A stretch of 64,000 bases of DNA from Lates calcarifer (lineage: Eukaryota; Chordata; Actinopteri; Centropomidae), in the NCBI RefSeq assembly GCF_001640805.2, contig NC_066833.1, positions 19,160,531 through 19,224,530 on the forward strand, in the 5' to 3' direction. Below the pieces are notes generated by a model that did not search any database, was not told the DNA's origin, and was given only the letters and a program-made list of their open reading frames with translations. Of the stretch, positions 24,801 through 38,200 are shown piece by piece (position 1 is the first letter of the stretch; each line of letters starts with the position of its first letter). Made by a program: the position numbers and the translations under genes.

Positions 24801-27800
24801 ACAGTGCAGAGGCTCTTAACACACAAGCATAAATAAATCTATGGTCTTTATATGCAAGCCCTGAAGGTTAATGCTGTATAATTCAATGCACCCTCTTTGT
24901 CTGCTGTGATTGATGTTTTTAAACATGTAAGGCTTGACAGGATTCCTTTTTTGTAGGTCAGTGTTGACACTTTATGATTGGGTGAGCTTCGGGGGAGCGG
25001 CGCGAGGGAGGTGGATTATTAGGAATATGTCAGGGTGATTACTCTTTTTCACTCATCTTCCTGGTCTATTTTCTCTCCGCCTGGAGATGCTTATCCTGGT
25101 GCTTTATTTGAACCAATGATGCTTCTGAGATTGAAGTCTCCCTGCTGTGTTAATGGGGCTGATGTTTTAAGATGCTAGTGGTCTGGTCTGTTTGTTTAGC
25201 TGTTTAGTATGTATTTGTGTCCTTTGCTGCAGGAATTGAAGGCCAGCTGCAGGCTGTAGATGAATTAACTCCATATTTGTAATTCCAGGTTTGGCAGTCG
25301 CATACAGTAGTACAGACCTTTTTGTCCTGTTGCTGTTGTAAACCATTCCACTCTGACACAAAGACTGTGCCTCCGCACCCCCCCAACCCCCATCCCACCC
25401 CCCTTTTATTGATCCTCATGCATTTAAAATCTGGTCAGTGCTGCCACAAACACTTCCCACTTTAGGCATGCTGCTGCAGCCACATTTTTAAATATTTAAT
25501 TTTTACTCAACATTCACTGGCCTGATAAGAGACTGGAGAAAGGAAATTCATCTCTAAAAATGTCTGGATCAGCAAAGGCCAAAATCTAAGGCTTAGAAAA
25601 CCTAACTCACTGAATTCTTTCCTCACATTGCAGGCAGCGGCCACACATCTTTGCATGTAGAGAGACTACTCACATTTGGTCTTTAAAAATTTAACTTAAA
25701 AAACATTGCATCCTCGTATTTTGAAAGTACAGACTGTAACTAATGGATTGTACAACAAAGACTATTTTACACTGTAATGCTTGTAAATGTTTTAGCTCTA
25801 TAATTTCCACAAGGTACTTCACACCAATATGTAGGCACACCTATGGTTTGATTAGTACTCATTCTTTTAAGTGGAAGTTCACTGCCTATCACCGCCTATG
25901 TTTTCACGAAGCTAATAGTAAAGCATATAAAACAACATGGTTAATTTTTTATGGAAACATTGTCATGCTAAATAATAGAAATATCAACACTTACACCTAG
26001 TAGGAGCTGGGACACAAACCTAGGACACAGCTGAAGGCAAATGGTTATGTGCCCATCCACAACACCAACCTAAACACCTTTTCTTTTGGCTGCACTATAT
26101 GAATGTCACACAGCCTTTGGTGTTGGCAGTGAACGTTCCCTTTATCAGAAATAGTAAAAGATAGAGTTGGTTTATTAGAGCTGAGAGGGGTCATACAAAC
26201 AAATGAAGAAAATACATTGAGATGCTGCAAGCCCAGTTGTGGCAAACCGAATGTTCGACCTCACCTCACTAACAAGCTGAGACTCAAATCATGTAACAAA
26301 GACTGCCGAGGAGACTATGAAGAAAAAGCCCACTGCTGGTACAGAGGTTGTGCGTTATTACTTATGACTTTGTGAACAGCTTTCTGTACAGGGAGACCAG
26401 TGTCATATTCTGTTCTTTAAATGATGACACAGAGCCAGAGATGGATAGCTGAGTAACCGGAGATGATTCATACTTCCAGAAGTTCAAAGACTTGTTGTGA
26501 AAAGCCCAGCATTTGAGACCTGACAATGACCTTTTGATACTTGATAATGAATTAAATATTCTAGTGTAGAAGACTGTTCTCTCTCTTACACTAGTATTCA
26601 CACTACAAAATGACACAAATGGAACTGTATAGTGACCCAAATGATGTAAAGCTAGTGTTTGCTGCTACTGATGTGAGAATATGGATGCTATACTTGTAAG
26701 CTATGAGATATCCAGTTTTTACTGTTATAGCTGTTTTAGAAAGTATAGTGAGACAGTGAAGGTAACAGCACCTCATATCAGACTATAGACATGACAAATA
26801 AAAGTGGCACATATTTGATCCAGAGCTAATTTGCTCTTAATTTTTTTTCCTGTTGTGTCTTAAACATTAACACAAGGATCAGTTTTGTTCTGCTGGTCAT
26901 TAGGACATAAAGTGAGCTTCATGCAGAAAGTCATTACACCTGACTTGGTTGACATTTTGATCATAATCCATTTCAGTTTTGAAGATATGTGGCAGTCAGT
27001 AATGTGTGAACCTCTGATGTTCAAATTAAACATAAAATCATAACCAAATAGATGTGCTTGTCAGGCTTTCTTGACAGTCAGTTTAATTTATGTTCAGGCC
27101 TCAAATAGTTTTTTGAGATTCAAAAACAGCTGGCCACATTTACACCAACAGTCTGAGGCCAATAACCTACCACTCAGATATGTTAGAATTATTGTATTTA
27201 GTAGAAATGAACATTTAAAATGAATATAAAGGATAATATTAATAAACCAGCAGTTTTTCCCATTAATATAGGACTTTTGCAGAATTTTATTTTCTTGTAC
27301 TTCCCTTAGTTGGATTTCAATTTCATTAAACACATACCTTTCAGGAGGAAAAAAATCAAGGGAATGATTGGCCTGGCAATTACTATTCTCTGCTCTTATT
27401 TCAAACATATTTCCGTGATTTGTTAACATAATACAATTTGAAAATGTTCTATATCAATGTAGGATTGTGGATTGTCTATAATTTTTTTTCATTACTATGT
27501 GAATAAAATCTCTGATTTTAGTCCATCAAGACAGGAGTGTATGCCTATGATACTATTAGTTGGCTTGCAGCCATTTTTAAACTAGACTATGAGGATAACT
27601 GCATTGTCTTAAGCTGTTCAAAATCAAATATCAGTGCAAATCCTTTTTTTCCTTTTCCATTAATATTACCCCAAAAAGGTTTATTAGAGTGGTGTTGTAC
27701 AGCAAGATGAATTACCACTTCTCTATATGATACTTATCATAATACTTCATTTATAATGGTGTGTTGTGACACATTTTACCTTTTATCAAATAAAAACTGC

Positions 27801-28541
27801 AGCTCCTGTGATTTGGATATTACACTTAGTCAAATAACAATAACTGATAGCCCTTAAAATGGCTGCAATTTAGTTCGGGGTTACTATACAGGACCATGAC
27901 TTGCGTACTTCTATGGTTATGGAGATGCCTTGGACTGACTTTGTTGATTGAGTGTGATGTACAAAGACATGAAAGGATTTAAATGATTCAGGGCTGATTC
28001 AAAGATTGAAGCTGGTCTAGGTTTAATTTCCTTTACATTCCAATCAAAATGAACCCAGATGGTAAGGCGTAAATACCATACATGTGGTGGCTGGTCATAA
28101 ATGTTTGCAATGCCTAACATGTGTATTGAGTTATAAAATGTCTTGACCATGACAGCTGCTTTGTCAAAGGATGAACATGATGACAAAAATTGCTTTATTT
28201 ACCAACTTTAATACTTAGATGTGAGTTTTAAAGATTTTTAAAAAAATACTTTTATACTTTGTCACTAGATGTTGGTTATATAGCTACATAACTGCTCTTG
28301 TTACACAGTAGGCTATAATCCAATTTCTTCCAAGTGTTTTTGTCATGTCTAATTTCCCCGTTTTCTCTAGGAGCAATAGTTTGAATTTTTGCTGATGTTT
28401 GGAACGGACAATTCATTTTCCCTCGGGTCTATATTACCATTTTTATTTCATTTTCATGGAGCCTTCAGATAGGAACGATGCTGAATGAGTAAATCGATAA
28501 AATCAAGCAATAAATCTGACTGTTGCCGTCTTGTATTTCAG
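21816..28541 (+). other. Probable baz2b first intron
   Basis: About 6.7 kb. It has a CpG-containing start, homopolymer tracts (T and G near 23297-23338) and a C-rich stretch at 25376-25403 that would be G-tract on the - strand. No coding exon recognised. Confidence 0.5.
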
Positions 28542-28584
28542 GTGCAGAGCAGTGATGTCACAGAACTGAGGATAGTCTCATAAA
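28542..28584 (+). other. baz2b: Probable second noncoding exon of baz2b
   Basis: 43 nt bounded by a good acceptor (CTTGTATTTCAG) and a strong donor (AAA|GTAAGTA). It has a stop in every frame or is too short to code, so it would be 5' UTR. Splicing from 21815 and into 46486 is inferred. Confidence 0.5.
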
Positions 28585-30533
28585 GTAAGTATTTGGTTAC
28601 ATCAGCTCCATTGTCCAAGAGCTTCTCTTTATTTTGTAGAGGGAAAACCAGTTTGCTTTGTGAAATTGGAAAAAGTAACCCATGAATGGAAATGCAGGAC
28701 TAAGCAGAGCACCTCATTTTAAAGTATTATTTAACTATAGGATTAGAATTTTCCAATTAGGTTGAGATTTAACAAAGTCCTCCTTTACCAAATTAGTTTG
28801 TGCTGCATTACACTTTGCTCTCATTTTTGTGTGTATCTAATTAATTCCTGTCTTTCTTAGAATTAGAGTGTCAAGGCTTCAGAACATATTTAAATCTCTT
28901 GGGGGAGAAAAGAAAACTTTTTTGACTATAGGGTATTTTAAGATAGATTACTGTGTGCTAAACAGGGTAATTGGTGGGGTTGGAGCTATTGTTTGGCTTT
29001 GTTTTAAAATTAAATTTTGGCAACTCCGCACATAGTAACTTTATACAGATGTGTTTTGGCTGCTATTAAAAATTAAATTGTCGCCCCAAGACAGAGGTGG
29101 TGGGTCTATCAAATTTAGTTCCCTTCAGCCTGAGCTCTACTCTGTCAGAAAGTGTGACGTGCGGTTTTCGGTCTGCAATACTTGCTGCCAATTCAGGACA
29201 GAGTTTATTTGCAGTCTTGCAAGCAACTTCTCCGTTCAACATAATCCTTTGCAGAGTAGGTGTGAAATGATAAGAGGTATTTATTATGAAAAAATTCCAC
29301 GCAGTGACATGAGGATAATTGCACTTGGATCTCACACTAAATTAGCACAGTTTCAAGGCAGACAAATTCGAAAGGAAATTAGTATTGTTTTGAGTGAAAT
29401 ATGTTTAACAAGAAACAATTACAGTCTTTAATTGTAATGTTGAATTGTTAATCAGATGTAGTTCAGTGATCAGTGCTACTGTTTTTTGGAAGGATGTGTG
29501 CTCACATTTACCTTGGGTGTATACAGCCTAAGTTTCATTTCTTGCATCTTCCCTACTCTGACTCCCTTTGTACTTCTCCTCTCTTTCAACATTTAGCAGT
29601 TTCCTTTTAAGTGAAAGCGTGGAACTGCTCACTTAACTAACTTTTATGAAGCAAAGAATATTGAAATTGTGCCATGAAATTTATGACATGTACACGGCCA
29701 CCTCTTGATCTACAGTGGAGTAGTCTCCTACTCTTTATGTGACTGACCCTGGTAAGAGACAGGTCATCTGCAACGCTGGAGACAAGCGGAGTAGAAACAG
29801 CAATAGCAAAACGAGCATGGCCACACAAATCCGATCCCCTCTAAAGCAAAGCACTCTCCCATTCATGTAGGGGTGTCAAAGAAACCCTCAAGGATTTATT
29901 TAGCAGTTATCAGTAACCTAGTTTATCTACAGGAGACCATATTAAGTTTTAGAAATGGCTGCCAGGCTGGCAATTTGCAGCCAGTCATTGTTTTTTGTAG
30001 TGATGAATGATGATAAATAATAAATGACTGGTTTCAAGAATGGTGAAACATATTTTACTTAGCATTAAACTATATTAATTCTTTTTAGTCTGTCTTCACA
30101 AACATAATTATTGTAACTACACTGGTCCAGTGGAATAGTGGCAGTGAAAACTCAGAAAAACATAAATTTTAAGGCCTACATCTCTCAGTCCATTTTAAGT
30201 CTCTGAAGCTAACATCCATCCAAACACAACAGAAATGTTGTCACAATAGAAGTGTGCTGCAATCAAAGAAAGAAAAGGAAGGGAACTAGGAAGCCTAGCG
30301 GGCCAAACAGAGACAACAGTCCTTTGGATTCCCTGCCCCCATTGCCTGGTTTCTCACCCAAAGCACCATTAAGGAAAGAAGGTGTCACTGGTCACACTCA
30401 TTTTATTTCCAACGTGGTCTGTACTGGGAGTTCATAATTGAGGTGTCCAAATCTTCAACTCCACCAACTCATTCTCTATCTGGAATTTACTCCATGACGT
30501 CTCTGCTCTTAAGAGATGAACTTGCTTCTCTCA

Positions 30534-30725
30534 CTAGTTGAGGGCTGTGTCCACACATTCTACACTGATGAGACCATCATCAACATAGAAATTCTTCCTG
30601 GTGAAATCTGCTGCTGAATACTCCTTTTCATTTTGGCTTGCAAGACACTTCATTCTACAATTTGTGCAGCCAGGAGAAGATTCTGCTCCAAAAAGATGGA
30701 CCTTTATGCAATATTCTTTTGGCAC
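30534..30725 (-). pseudogene. BEL/Pao reverse-transcriptase fragment (relic)
   Basis: 63 codons containing KVHLFGAESSPGCTN and RKNFYVDDGLISVE, the catalytic palm of the reverse transcriptase. It lies in a different frame from the protease block and lacks the fingers and thumb. Confidence 0.82.
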
Positions 30726-30891
30726 CTTCCATAAATTTGAATGTAGTCATCCTTGAACTTTGCATTTTTCTCAGATTTCCCCTTCAGGTACTTCAGCCAC
30801 ACCAGAGCCAGCTGCTTATTTTCTGGCAGTTTAGGGCATGCCTTAAATGGGAGGGGCATTTCCAGGTGGCTATTTGCATTCTGTGTTTCAT

Positions 30892-31623
30892 TCAGTTAAT
30901 TGGTGGTGAGCTGCCAATAATGCTCCACCTCAGGTCCATTTTAATGGCATAAGGCTCCTCATCACCACCTGTGATGACCTGTCGTGATGCTAATGCTTTC
31001 GCACAGTCATAGCCTATCAAGAGTACAACAACACAATCCTCCAGGTCTGGTATTTCCTGTGCTATTGTACTCAGATGTTTCCATCTTTTGGTGGTTTTAG
31101 AGGTAGGAATATGGGAATGTTCAAGTGGGATGATGTCTCTGGTATAAGCAGGTGGAGAGTTTATAAAGCTTTGTGAGGCAAACCCTCTAAAAAGCCCACT
31201 AACTCTTTCACTCTGAACAATGGAATCTTTTCCAATCATGATGGGGAGCTTTAACTTGACTGGCTCTAATCCTTCCCCCATCTTCTCACATACCTCTTGG
31301 TCTATAAAAGTGCTGCTACTGTGTGTATCCAGTAGGGCAAACGCTACGGTCTTGGTTTCAGGGTTAGCGGTTGAAGAAATCCATAGAGGCGCTATCATGT
31401 ACATGCTCCCACCATCACCTCTGTCTGTGCAGTAAGACAGGGAAGATGTGCTCTGCTTGCACAGCATGAGAAAATGGTTCTGGTGCAGCAGAAGAACAGC
31501 TGCCATGAAGTGGTTTTGGGTGATGTTTCTTACAGATGCAGTCCAATATGAACCTTCTCTTGTGGCTTCCTGGTGAACTTCTGGCATTTGTGGATGGAGT
31601 GGCTTTCTCCACAGCACATGCAT
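30892..31623 (-). pseudogene. BEL/Pao protease-region open frame (relic)
   Basis: 243 codons, mostly the retroviral-type aspartic protease and linker of the element. Motifs include VAFALLDTHSSSTFI, VSGLFRGF, YTRDIIPLEHSHIPT and LLIGYDCAKAL. The catalytic aspartate is at 31327-31329. The first 60 or so residues are out-of-frame reading of gag. The frame ends in a stop soon after MDLRWSIIG. Confidence 0.8.
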
Positions 31624-31939
31624 GTGACTGGGCTTGGAGATGAGAATGAAATGTTTACTTTCTTGGATCTGTTTGAATCCTTTTAGCTGTTATCCACAGC
31701 ACTGTATGTTTTCATCACTGTGCTTGATTTGTCTGACACTTTCACATTTGTGATGCATGCATTAGTCTTTGGGTGCTTTATGTCTCAAGATGTCTTTTCT
31801 TTGGTAGACTTCATAAGCTGTCCATAAAGTTGTATAGGATGGCACAGTCAAACCTGACGCAGAGATCCTCTGCCTGAAGACAGCGGAGGAACCGAAAAGT
31901 CACTGTACTTTGAAGCCTGTTGACAACATATTTGCAGAT

Positions 31940-32230
31940 CTCTATCCTACGCTGGTGAATGTCGCCCTCTTTCGGTGAAATCGCGGTATTCTCAGTCCGA
32001 CAATGCTAGAAGCCGACACTCCCGTTTCTCCCGTGAATCTGTAAGGCTCGTGTCCAACGACTTTTCCGTTTACACGCTGCCTCAGCGATCGTACTTTATC
32101 CTCTCTTCTTCCTGCACCCGCGCCGCTCTTTTCTTTGCGCTGTCGGCCATATTGGCTGCACGTTTTCAATGCCACTACACCCGTCCAATAATATAACGAC
32201 CACGCATCGAACAGATGTCGTTTAAGATTG
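31940..32230 (-). other. CpG-containing segment next to the gag side of the BEL/Pao relic
   Basis: Unlike the surrounding intron it has many CpG dinucleotides. On the - strand it holds a 22-codon frame (32082-32150) starting MADSAKKRAARVQEEERIKY and then a stop. It lies where the gag start or 5' untranslated region of the element would be expected. It could instead be an unrelated CpG-rich promoter. Confidence 0.4.
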
Positions 32231-35200
32231 ATTTCTCTCTCTCTCATTCTCCCTCTTTCTTTAGTTGACACCGTATAAACAACGAAAATAACGATATGAT
32301 TAAAGCAGAGATCTCTCAGTCGTTCCTAAGTCTCTCAAGCAATGTTAGCACATTAGAAACATGCTGCAATCAAATAAAACCACTGAAAATGCACCTCATT
32401 GTCCATGTGAAGTCCATCAACATCATTATACACAACATAAAACAAATGAATAACAATTACCGTGTGCGCCTCTTGGACCACGTGCAGAGTAAGGTTATTT
32501 TGGGCTGCACGGTTTTTGCTCCGCGTCCATGTTGGTTCTGACCCATAATGCCTGCAGTCGGTCTTTTTCTAAACTTTGGTCATGTGACCCGGTTTACTCA
32601 CAATGATCAATAAACTTTGACTGATTTTAACTATTTGTTAAGATTATACATTTACAAACAATTTGAAATCAAGTTAACTTTTAACACTTATTTTTAATCT
32701 CACATTAAAGTTGTATGAATTTTCATTAATTTATTATACGAACATCTCAATGAAACTGTCTCTGTACCCTCACTCTCAGTTACAGCTATGCTTACTCATA
32801 CCGTGTAGTTGTGTACTTGTACATAATCAGATCAGGTCTAAGCAGTAGATTGTCATTGTCAGTTGTGTCAACTTAGGTGAGGTTGAAAACAGTCCTTTGT
32901 TTACCAGGGTGTTGTAAATGGTGCTGTTAAAGTGCGTGAGTGAGTTGAGAAGCTGTGTTCTGCAGCTCTCCAGCAGTATCTGATTGTTTTGTCCTAGATG
33001 CACTTTCCTGTTAATCAGCTTTGCTTTGCCTCCTGTAGTTTGATCAAGTTTGATGAAAGTTTACTGTGGTTTCATACTTGTTTTCTGAAGAATTGTTTGG
33101 GGAGAGAAGCAGAATTTCCCTTACACTACTAAACTGTTACTTAAATTCTAATCCAGTACACAATAGTGTACTATGACATTTCAAATTAATATTTTAAGTG
33201 AATTTGAATATGTTAATAACTTTTTTAAATTTTATTTCAGCTTTGCAGTTTTGAGCAGTTTACAGAATGCTGGGTTATCCACATTTTCCAGTTATATTAT
33301 TGGTATCCAGGTTTTAAATGAGAAGAAGGAAAGCTTTTATGGGCCGGTGACTGGTATGTTTAATATGGATCATTATTTTGTACTCTTTGTTCTGTGTGTG
33401 TATAAAAGAGAAAGATTGAGCGGTTGCAAATGACATTTTTTTCCCCTTCATTTTTAAATATTTATGACCTTCAGTTAATAGTGTAGCTTCACAGAGTAGG
33501 CTATATTTTGTGACTTTGCCAGAAGAGCGAACAGATTGCTGTGGTATTGTAATATGGTGTGGTAGTAAATATCAAAGCCCACTCTTCTTTCCAATTTTTT
33601 TTTCTGCCCAGAGGGGGACTAAAATACATGCAGGGAAGGAAAGTAAAGTGATGAAAGAACTCTGTCAATTGTAAATCAAAGAGTCATGTGAATGATGCAA
33701 CTATGAGATGTGTTGGTTGTATGGAAGCTGCACTGACACTGAGTGTTCTCTGAAGTTTAATGAATGTAGAGCCATATTTAGTTTCTTAGAACAGCAGTAG
33801 TGTGTATGAGGTGTTTCTGTATCATAATCCAGAACCACTGGTTACATTGTGTTGCCTGGTTACATTGTGAGATTAATGATCTCTACATTAAATACAATAA
33901 CCTAAAAATAAAACACTTTGTCAGGTCAGATGACCAGTCCTCAGTTTATGACTAAGGTTGCATGTAGCAGGTCACTTGTACAAATACCATGGCTAAGGAT
34001 AGTTATCATGCTGTTGATTTGTAGAATAGCACTCATCTAGGTGGTTTTACGGGCTGGTTGGAAGTTGAAAGTGTATGTTTTTGTATTTCAACTCTAAAGA
34101 TGCCTTTAGTGCACTGTACTTATTTCCTGTCATTTGCAGAGAAAACCTCTCATGAGTGGTGCAATGGCTGATGCCAGTGACATATATGCTTTATTTTTCT
34201 TGTGCTGTTGAGCTTCTCAGGTCATATGCATCTTGAGTATTAAGATATTTAGGATGGGAACACTGTAAAGCAAGAGATGGTATAGCAGAGAGGTATAAGT
34301 TCCAGGCACCTGCAGCCACAGAGGCTAGTTTGTTGTCAATAAAGTGGAATTCATTATGTATGCTTCTCTTCCTGAGGTGACAGGTCAGGCAGGCCTGGGT
34401 TTTGGGACAGCACTGGTATAGTCTACTGGGGAGCTTGTTGGAAGACTGTAGTCCTGCAAGGGCGTCTCTGAGGTGTGCAGATGGCACTGAGGAAAATTGA
34501 ATTTTCTTGGGCAGCCATGGCCAGCTGCCTGCTGTTCCTTCCTTTACTGTTGGCATGAAGTCTTTATTGGGCAACAGGGATTTTTTTGTGTCTTCCTGAC
34601 TGTATCAGCACACAGCAGCATTGGGCATCACAAAATAAAGATCCTGCAGTGTATCTTAGAAATAAACATTCAAAGTAAAAATCTATACCACCCTTGGCAT
34701 TTTTGGTGGGCTTTATTTTTTGCTAGCTGATTTAATGGATCTGTTTTTGTTTTTTATTTTTTTGACTGAACCAGAAATTATGAAACCTTGCATTTGCTTG
34801 ATCATCGATCTCAAAACACACTATATTATCAATGCTAATAAATTGCTTACCATTCTTGAGTAGCAAAATGGCACTTAACTGGCTGAGAGTTTTGTTGGCA
34901 GCCTGCAGGGGCTGCACAGACAGAGAGGATCTGTGGTGTCAGCGCACAGACGGGTGTAGAGGTGACACGAAGGTGAACGCTGAGTTGTAGAATGGCTGGA
35001 AATCATTGATATTCTGACTCGGAGGCTGCAAATGGCCTGGTGGCAGATGGAGTCTTTGTCAGGGAAGAAAAATGGCAGCTCAGGAGCATCAATGCCATTT
35101 TCCCTATCAGCTCTGCTGGCAGGCAGTGACCTTCTGCTGCTCACTGAGATCCCCCTGCACATGATCAATTATCTCCCTTCCATTGTTTACTGAGCTTGTG

Positions 35201-38200
35201 GAAAAGCATTTAAATGTCAGTTTTGTTTAGAGAGAGACTACATATGCAATCATGAAACTGATGTCTGCTGTTTATGTATCATGAGGAGGCAAATTGTAGG
35301 CAGTGAACAAGCATGCATTTGCACCATTGTAAGCACTGTAGAAAAAATACACCAGTGTAGGACTGATGTATATGAAACGGATACATGACAGCTGTTTAGC
35401 TCTGTTTATTTCATGATGTTATAGAATTGTTGTAATTGATTTGACTGAGTTTCATCACTTCTTTTAACAATATTGTTAATGGATGAGGATCCTCAGGAGT
35501 ATAGATATATCGTCATGACATCAACTTAGCAAGTGGTTTTTGTTCACATTCTTTGACTCAAAAATAAATGATTAGCTATGGTGTTTATGCAAATAATATT
35601 AATTTGGTAATGGCTCTTCTCATTACACAGATAGTATAGACACTCATAACAAAACTGTGATATTTGGTCGTGATTCCTGACTGTAAACAGATTCAGACAG
35701 AATGAAATGAACCTGCATGAACCTAGGGAAAAAAATGGGGAAAAGGAGCAAACAATGCAAAAGGCAAATGACATTGAAACACCAGTTTAATATGTATGTA
35801 TTTTGGCTTGATGGTTGATTTCATTAGCAGATCTCATTGTTATGCATTGACTGTCCTCCTGCAGTAAAATGAATATTGTATTCATGTAGCCTGGATGTTC
35901 ACAGGGAAATGTTTGGATTTGAGTGACACCCATCATTAACAGAGAAGTGCTGTCTTTCCACCTGAGATTCAGATTAATAATGTTTATGTTATATTGATAT
36001 TCATGCATTATTGTATTTTTCTGTATTAATTCTTGTTCTCTAGAGAATGTACTCAAAACCAGAGTGTCAAAATTTGATTGTGTTAAATTAACTTAAAATC
36101 TAGACATGCATTTGTATTTCAGATACTTATAATTTTCAATGTCATTAGGTTTTTAAAGTTGAACATGTGAGACAGTTGTATGGAGCAGCCCATACCAGCA
36201 GGCTGTTTTTCTGTCTGTAAGGGGAATGATATTAAGCTGCCATGCCACGCACCTTTTCTCCTCTCTTTCTGGCCTGGCTGCACACTGCTTTCGGAGAGCA
36301 GTGCTTGTTGGGTTACACTAATAGAAACTGTGTGAAATATTTTTCTTTACTAAGGCTCTGTGTGTGCACAAGGTGTTCTGCTGCCTACTACCACTACCCT
36401 CATACAGCTGTCCTGCAATGACGATATTTACAATGAGGATTGCTGCTCCTCATTGGGCTTAAATTAAGTAAATATAAATAAATATAGTTCAGCCTATGCC
36501 AGACCAGTTTTGTACTGTGCTTGAGGTAAAGCTGTGAACAATTTAGTATAGTGTTGCATGTTGCAAGGAAATGAAATGCTTAGAAATCAGGTTATTATAA
36601 TGTGATGACATGTTTCAAAAATGTATGGCAGTAAGGTGATGATAATCTCTGTTGCTAAAACTGACAGACATATTGTTACCAGAATGGTATCAGTGTTGTT
36701 GTGTCTGCAGCCAGCAGAATTTGATTAGAATTGCTGTTCGAAGGACATTACCCTTACCCCAGTCTGTGTGGCCATAGTTGTAGCCACAGTGACCATTGGT
36801 ATGGTGATATTTCACAGTTATTAAATGTCCACCTTATTAGCATGGATACTGGTGTTTTTGTTTTTGACATATAATCATTGTTGGGGCTACATGATAAAAA
36901 GCACAGTGTCTGAAGTAGTGCAAGCAGGTGATGGAAATATTCATTTAGCAGCAGAGAAGGAGCTTTTTTGTGGATATGGCTCAGAGGCAGACAGAAAATT
37001 AGTTATTTTCTCTGCACATTCATCAAAATAAAAATAGTCTGATGAGTATCCCAAGTGACTCTCCCACATCTATTGAAGCCGCAGCTGCATGCACCATGCA
37101 TTTAGTATTAACTCTCCAATGAATTTCAGGTGTTTTTGAGCACCATTAAAAATAAGCCATTTTTTTCCTTCTCCCTCATCTCAAAGCCATTGTCCTACGT
37201 TTCATCCCATAAGAATTAGCATATTTAAAATAATGAAATGCCCTACTTAAATTATAACCTTCACCTATTACTTTCCTAAAATTATTGTGTGCAATACAGT
37301 TACATCCTAGAGCCAGGAACAAAAAATTCTGGATGGTGAAACTGTTAGAAATTTGCCTTTGACACTTCAGTCTCTGATAACCTTTGATTTAATGACTAAC
37401 GGAGGCAGAATGTCAAGAGGGACTGTCTGTGTGCCACATTATTCAGTCTGTGGCTTTTGTGCAGCCACTGCACAGATAACTGCTTTATTTTGGTTGGTGA
37501 CGTGCAGAATTGCCAGAGCATTAAGGAAAGAAAAGTGCAAGTATGAAATCACAATCATGTTTAGTCAAAAGTATGCAGCACTGCAAAAAAATCTTTCAGC
37601 TGGCTGAATTTCATCATCCTTTTAATTAGTTAAACTGTTACCATTGTAAACTAGAGTACATAATACAGTGTTTTTCTTTGATTGTTCTTATCTGTTTGTG
37701 GTCTGTCAAGTACAAGGTTGCTATAACAGGAAATATAGCAGTATGCTATTGCAGGGAAGAAAGCAAGTTTATGAAATTTCACTGCTGTAGTGGTTTCATT
37801 TTATTGTACACTTTGGGGAAAACAAAAGTGGGAGTCACTTTAGAATTTTAAGCATTTCTTCATTTGCCACAGTCTAACTGGGTCAAAGCCATTGTTTTGC
37901 TGATGGTTGAATGATTGACTGTTTGAAAAAAGAGAAAATTGTCATTAGATTTAACAACAATGTAAATATTCTAAAATCTACCCTATGCAAAATACACATA
38001 ATCCCAGTGGAGAAATTCAAATAACATGCTTATTTGTCTCTGTAACTGTGCCCATTTGAAAACAGAGTAAAGCAAACACACAGGCTTTAATTTTAGCTTC
38101 TTTGAGAAATGTTTGCATAGATATTGCATATATGAAACTGTTCTGAATTTGTATTTCAGTGTACTGTAGTGTGGTCAGCTGAACACTGATTAGAATTTAA

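Larger units (their letters stand above)
30270..31650 (-). mobile_element. Degenerate BEL/Pao LTR-retrotransposon fragment (gag zinc knuckle, protease, reverse transcriptase pieces)
   Basis: Read on the - strand, pieces appear in the order expected of a BEL/Pao gag-pol. First is a CX2CX3HX4C zinc knuckle (31584-31622), in a different frame from what follows. Next is an aspartic-protease-like domain in an open frame (30892-31623) with the core LLDTHSSSTFI (31297-31335). A piece with LPENKQLALVWLKYLKGK lies near 30750-30830. Then a reverse-transcriptase palm piece (30534-30725) carries YVDD at 30576-30587, and a weaker PLGF-like piece lies near 30320. Frame changes, stops and missing stretches between the blocks show it is dead. 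No flanking LTR pair or target-site duplication was found. It is antisense to baz2b. Confidence 0.82.

Noticed and set aside
29051..29431. 126-codon + frame overlapped by an 89-codon - frame in the baz2b intron
   Set aside because: Open on both strands, no domain, no splice signals; likely a stop-poor chance stretch.
32145..32160. SRF CArG-box look-alike (CCATATTGG)
   Set aside because: It has only five A/T bases between CC and GG; the CArG box needs six.
34191..34574. 127-codon open frame on the - strand in the large baz2b intron
   Set aside because: No family-like motif and no promoter or repeat evidence.
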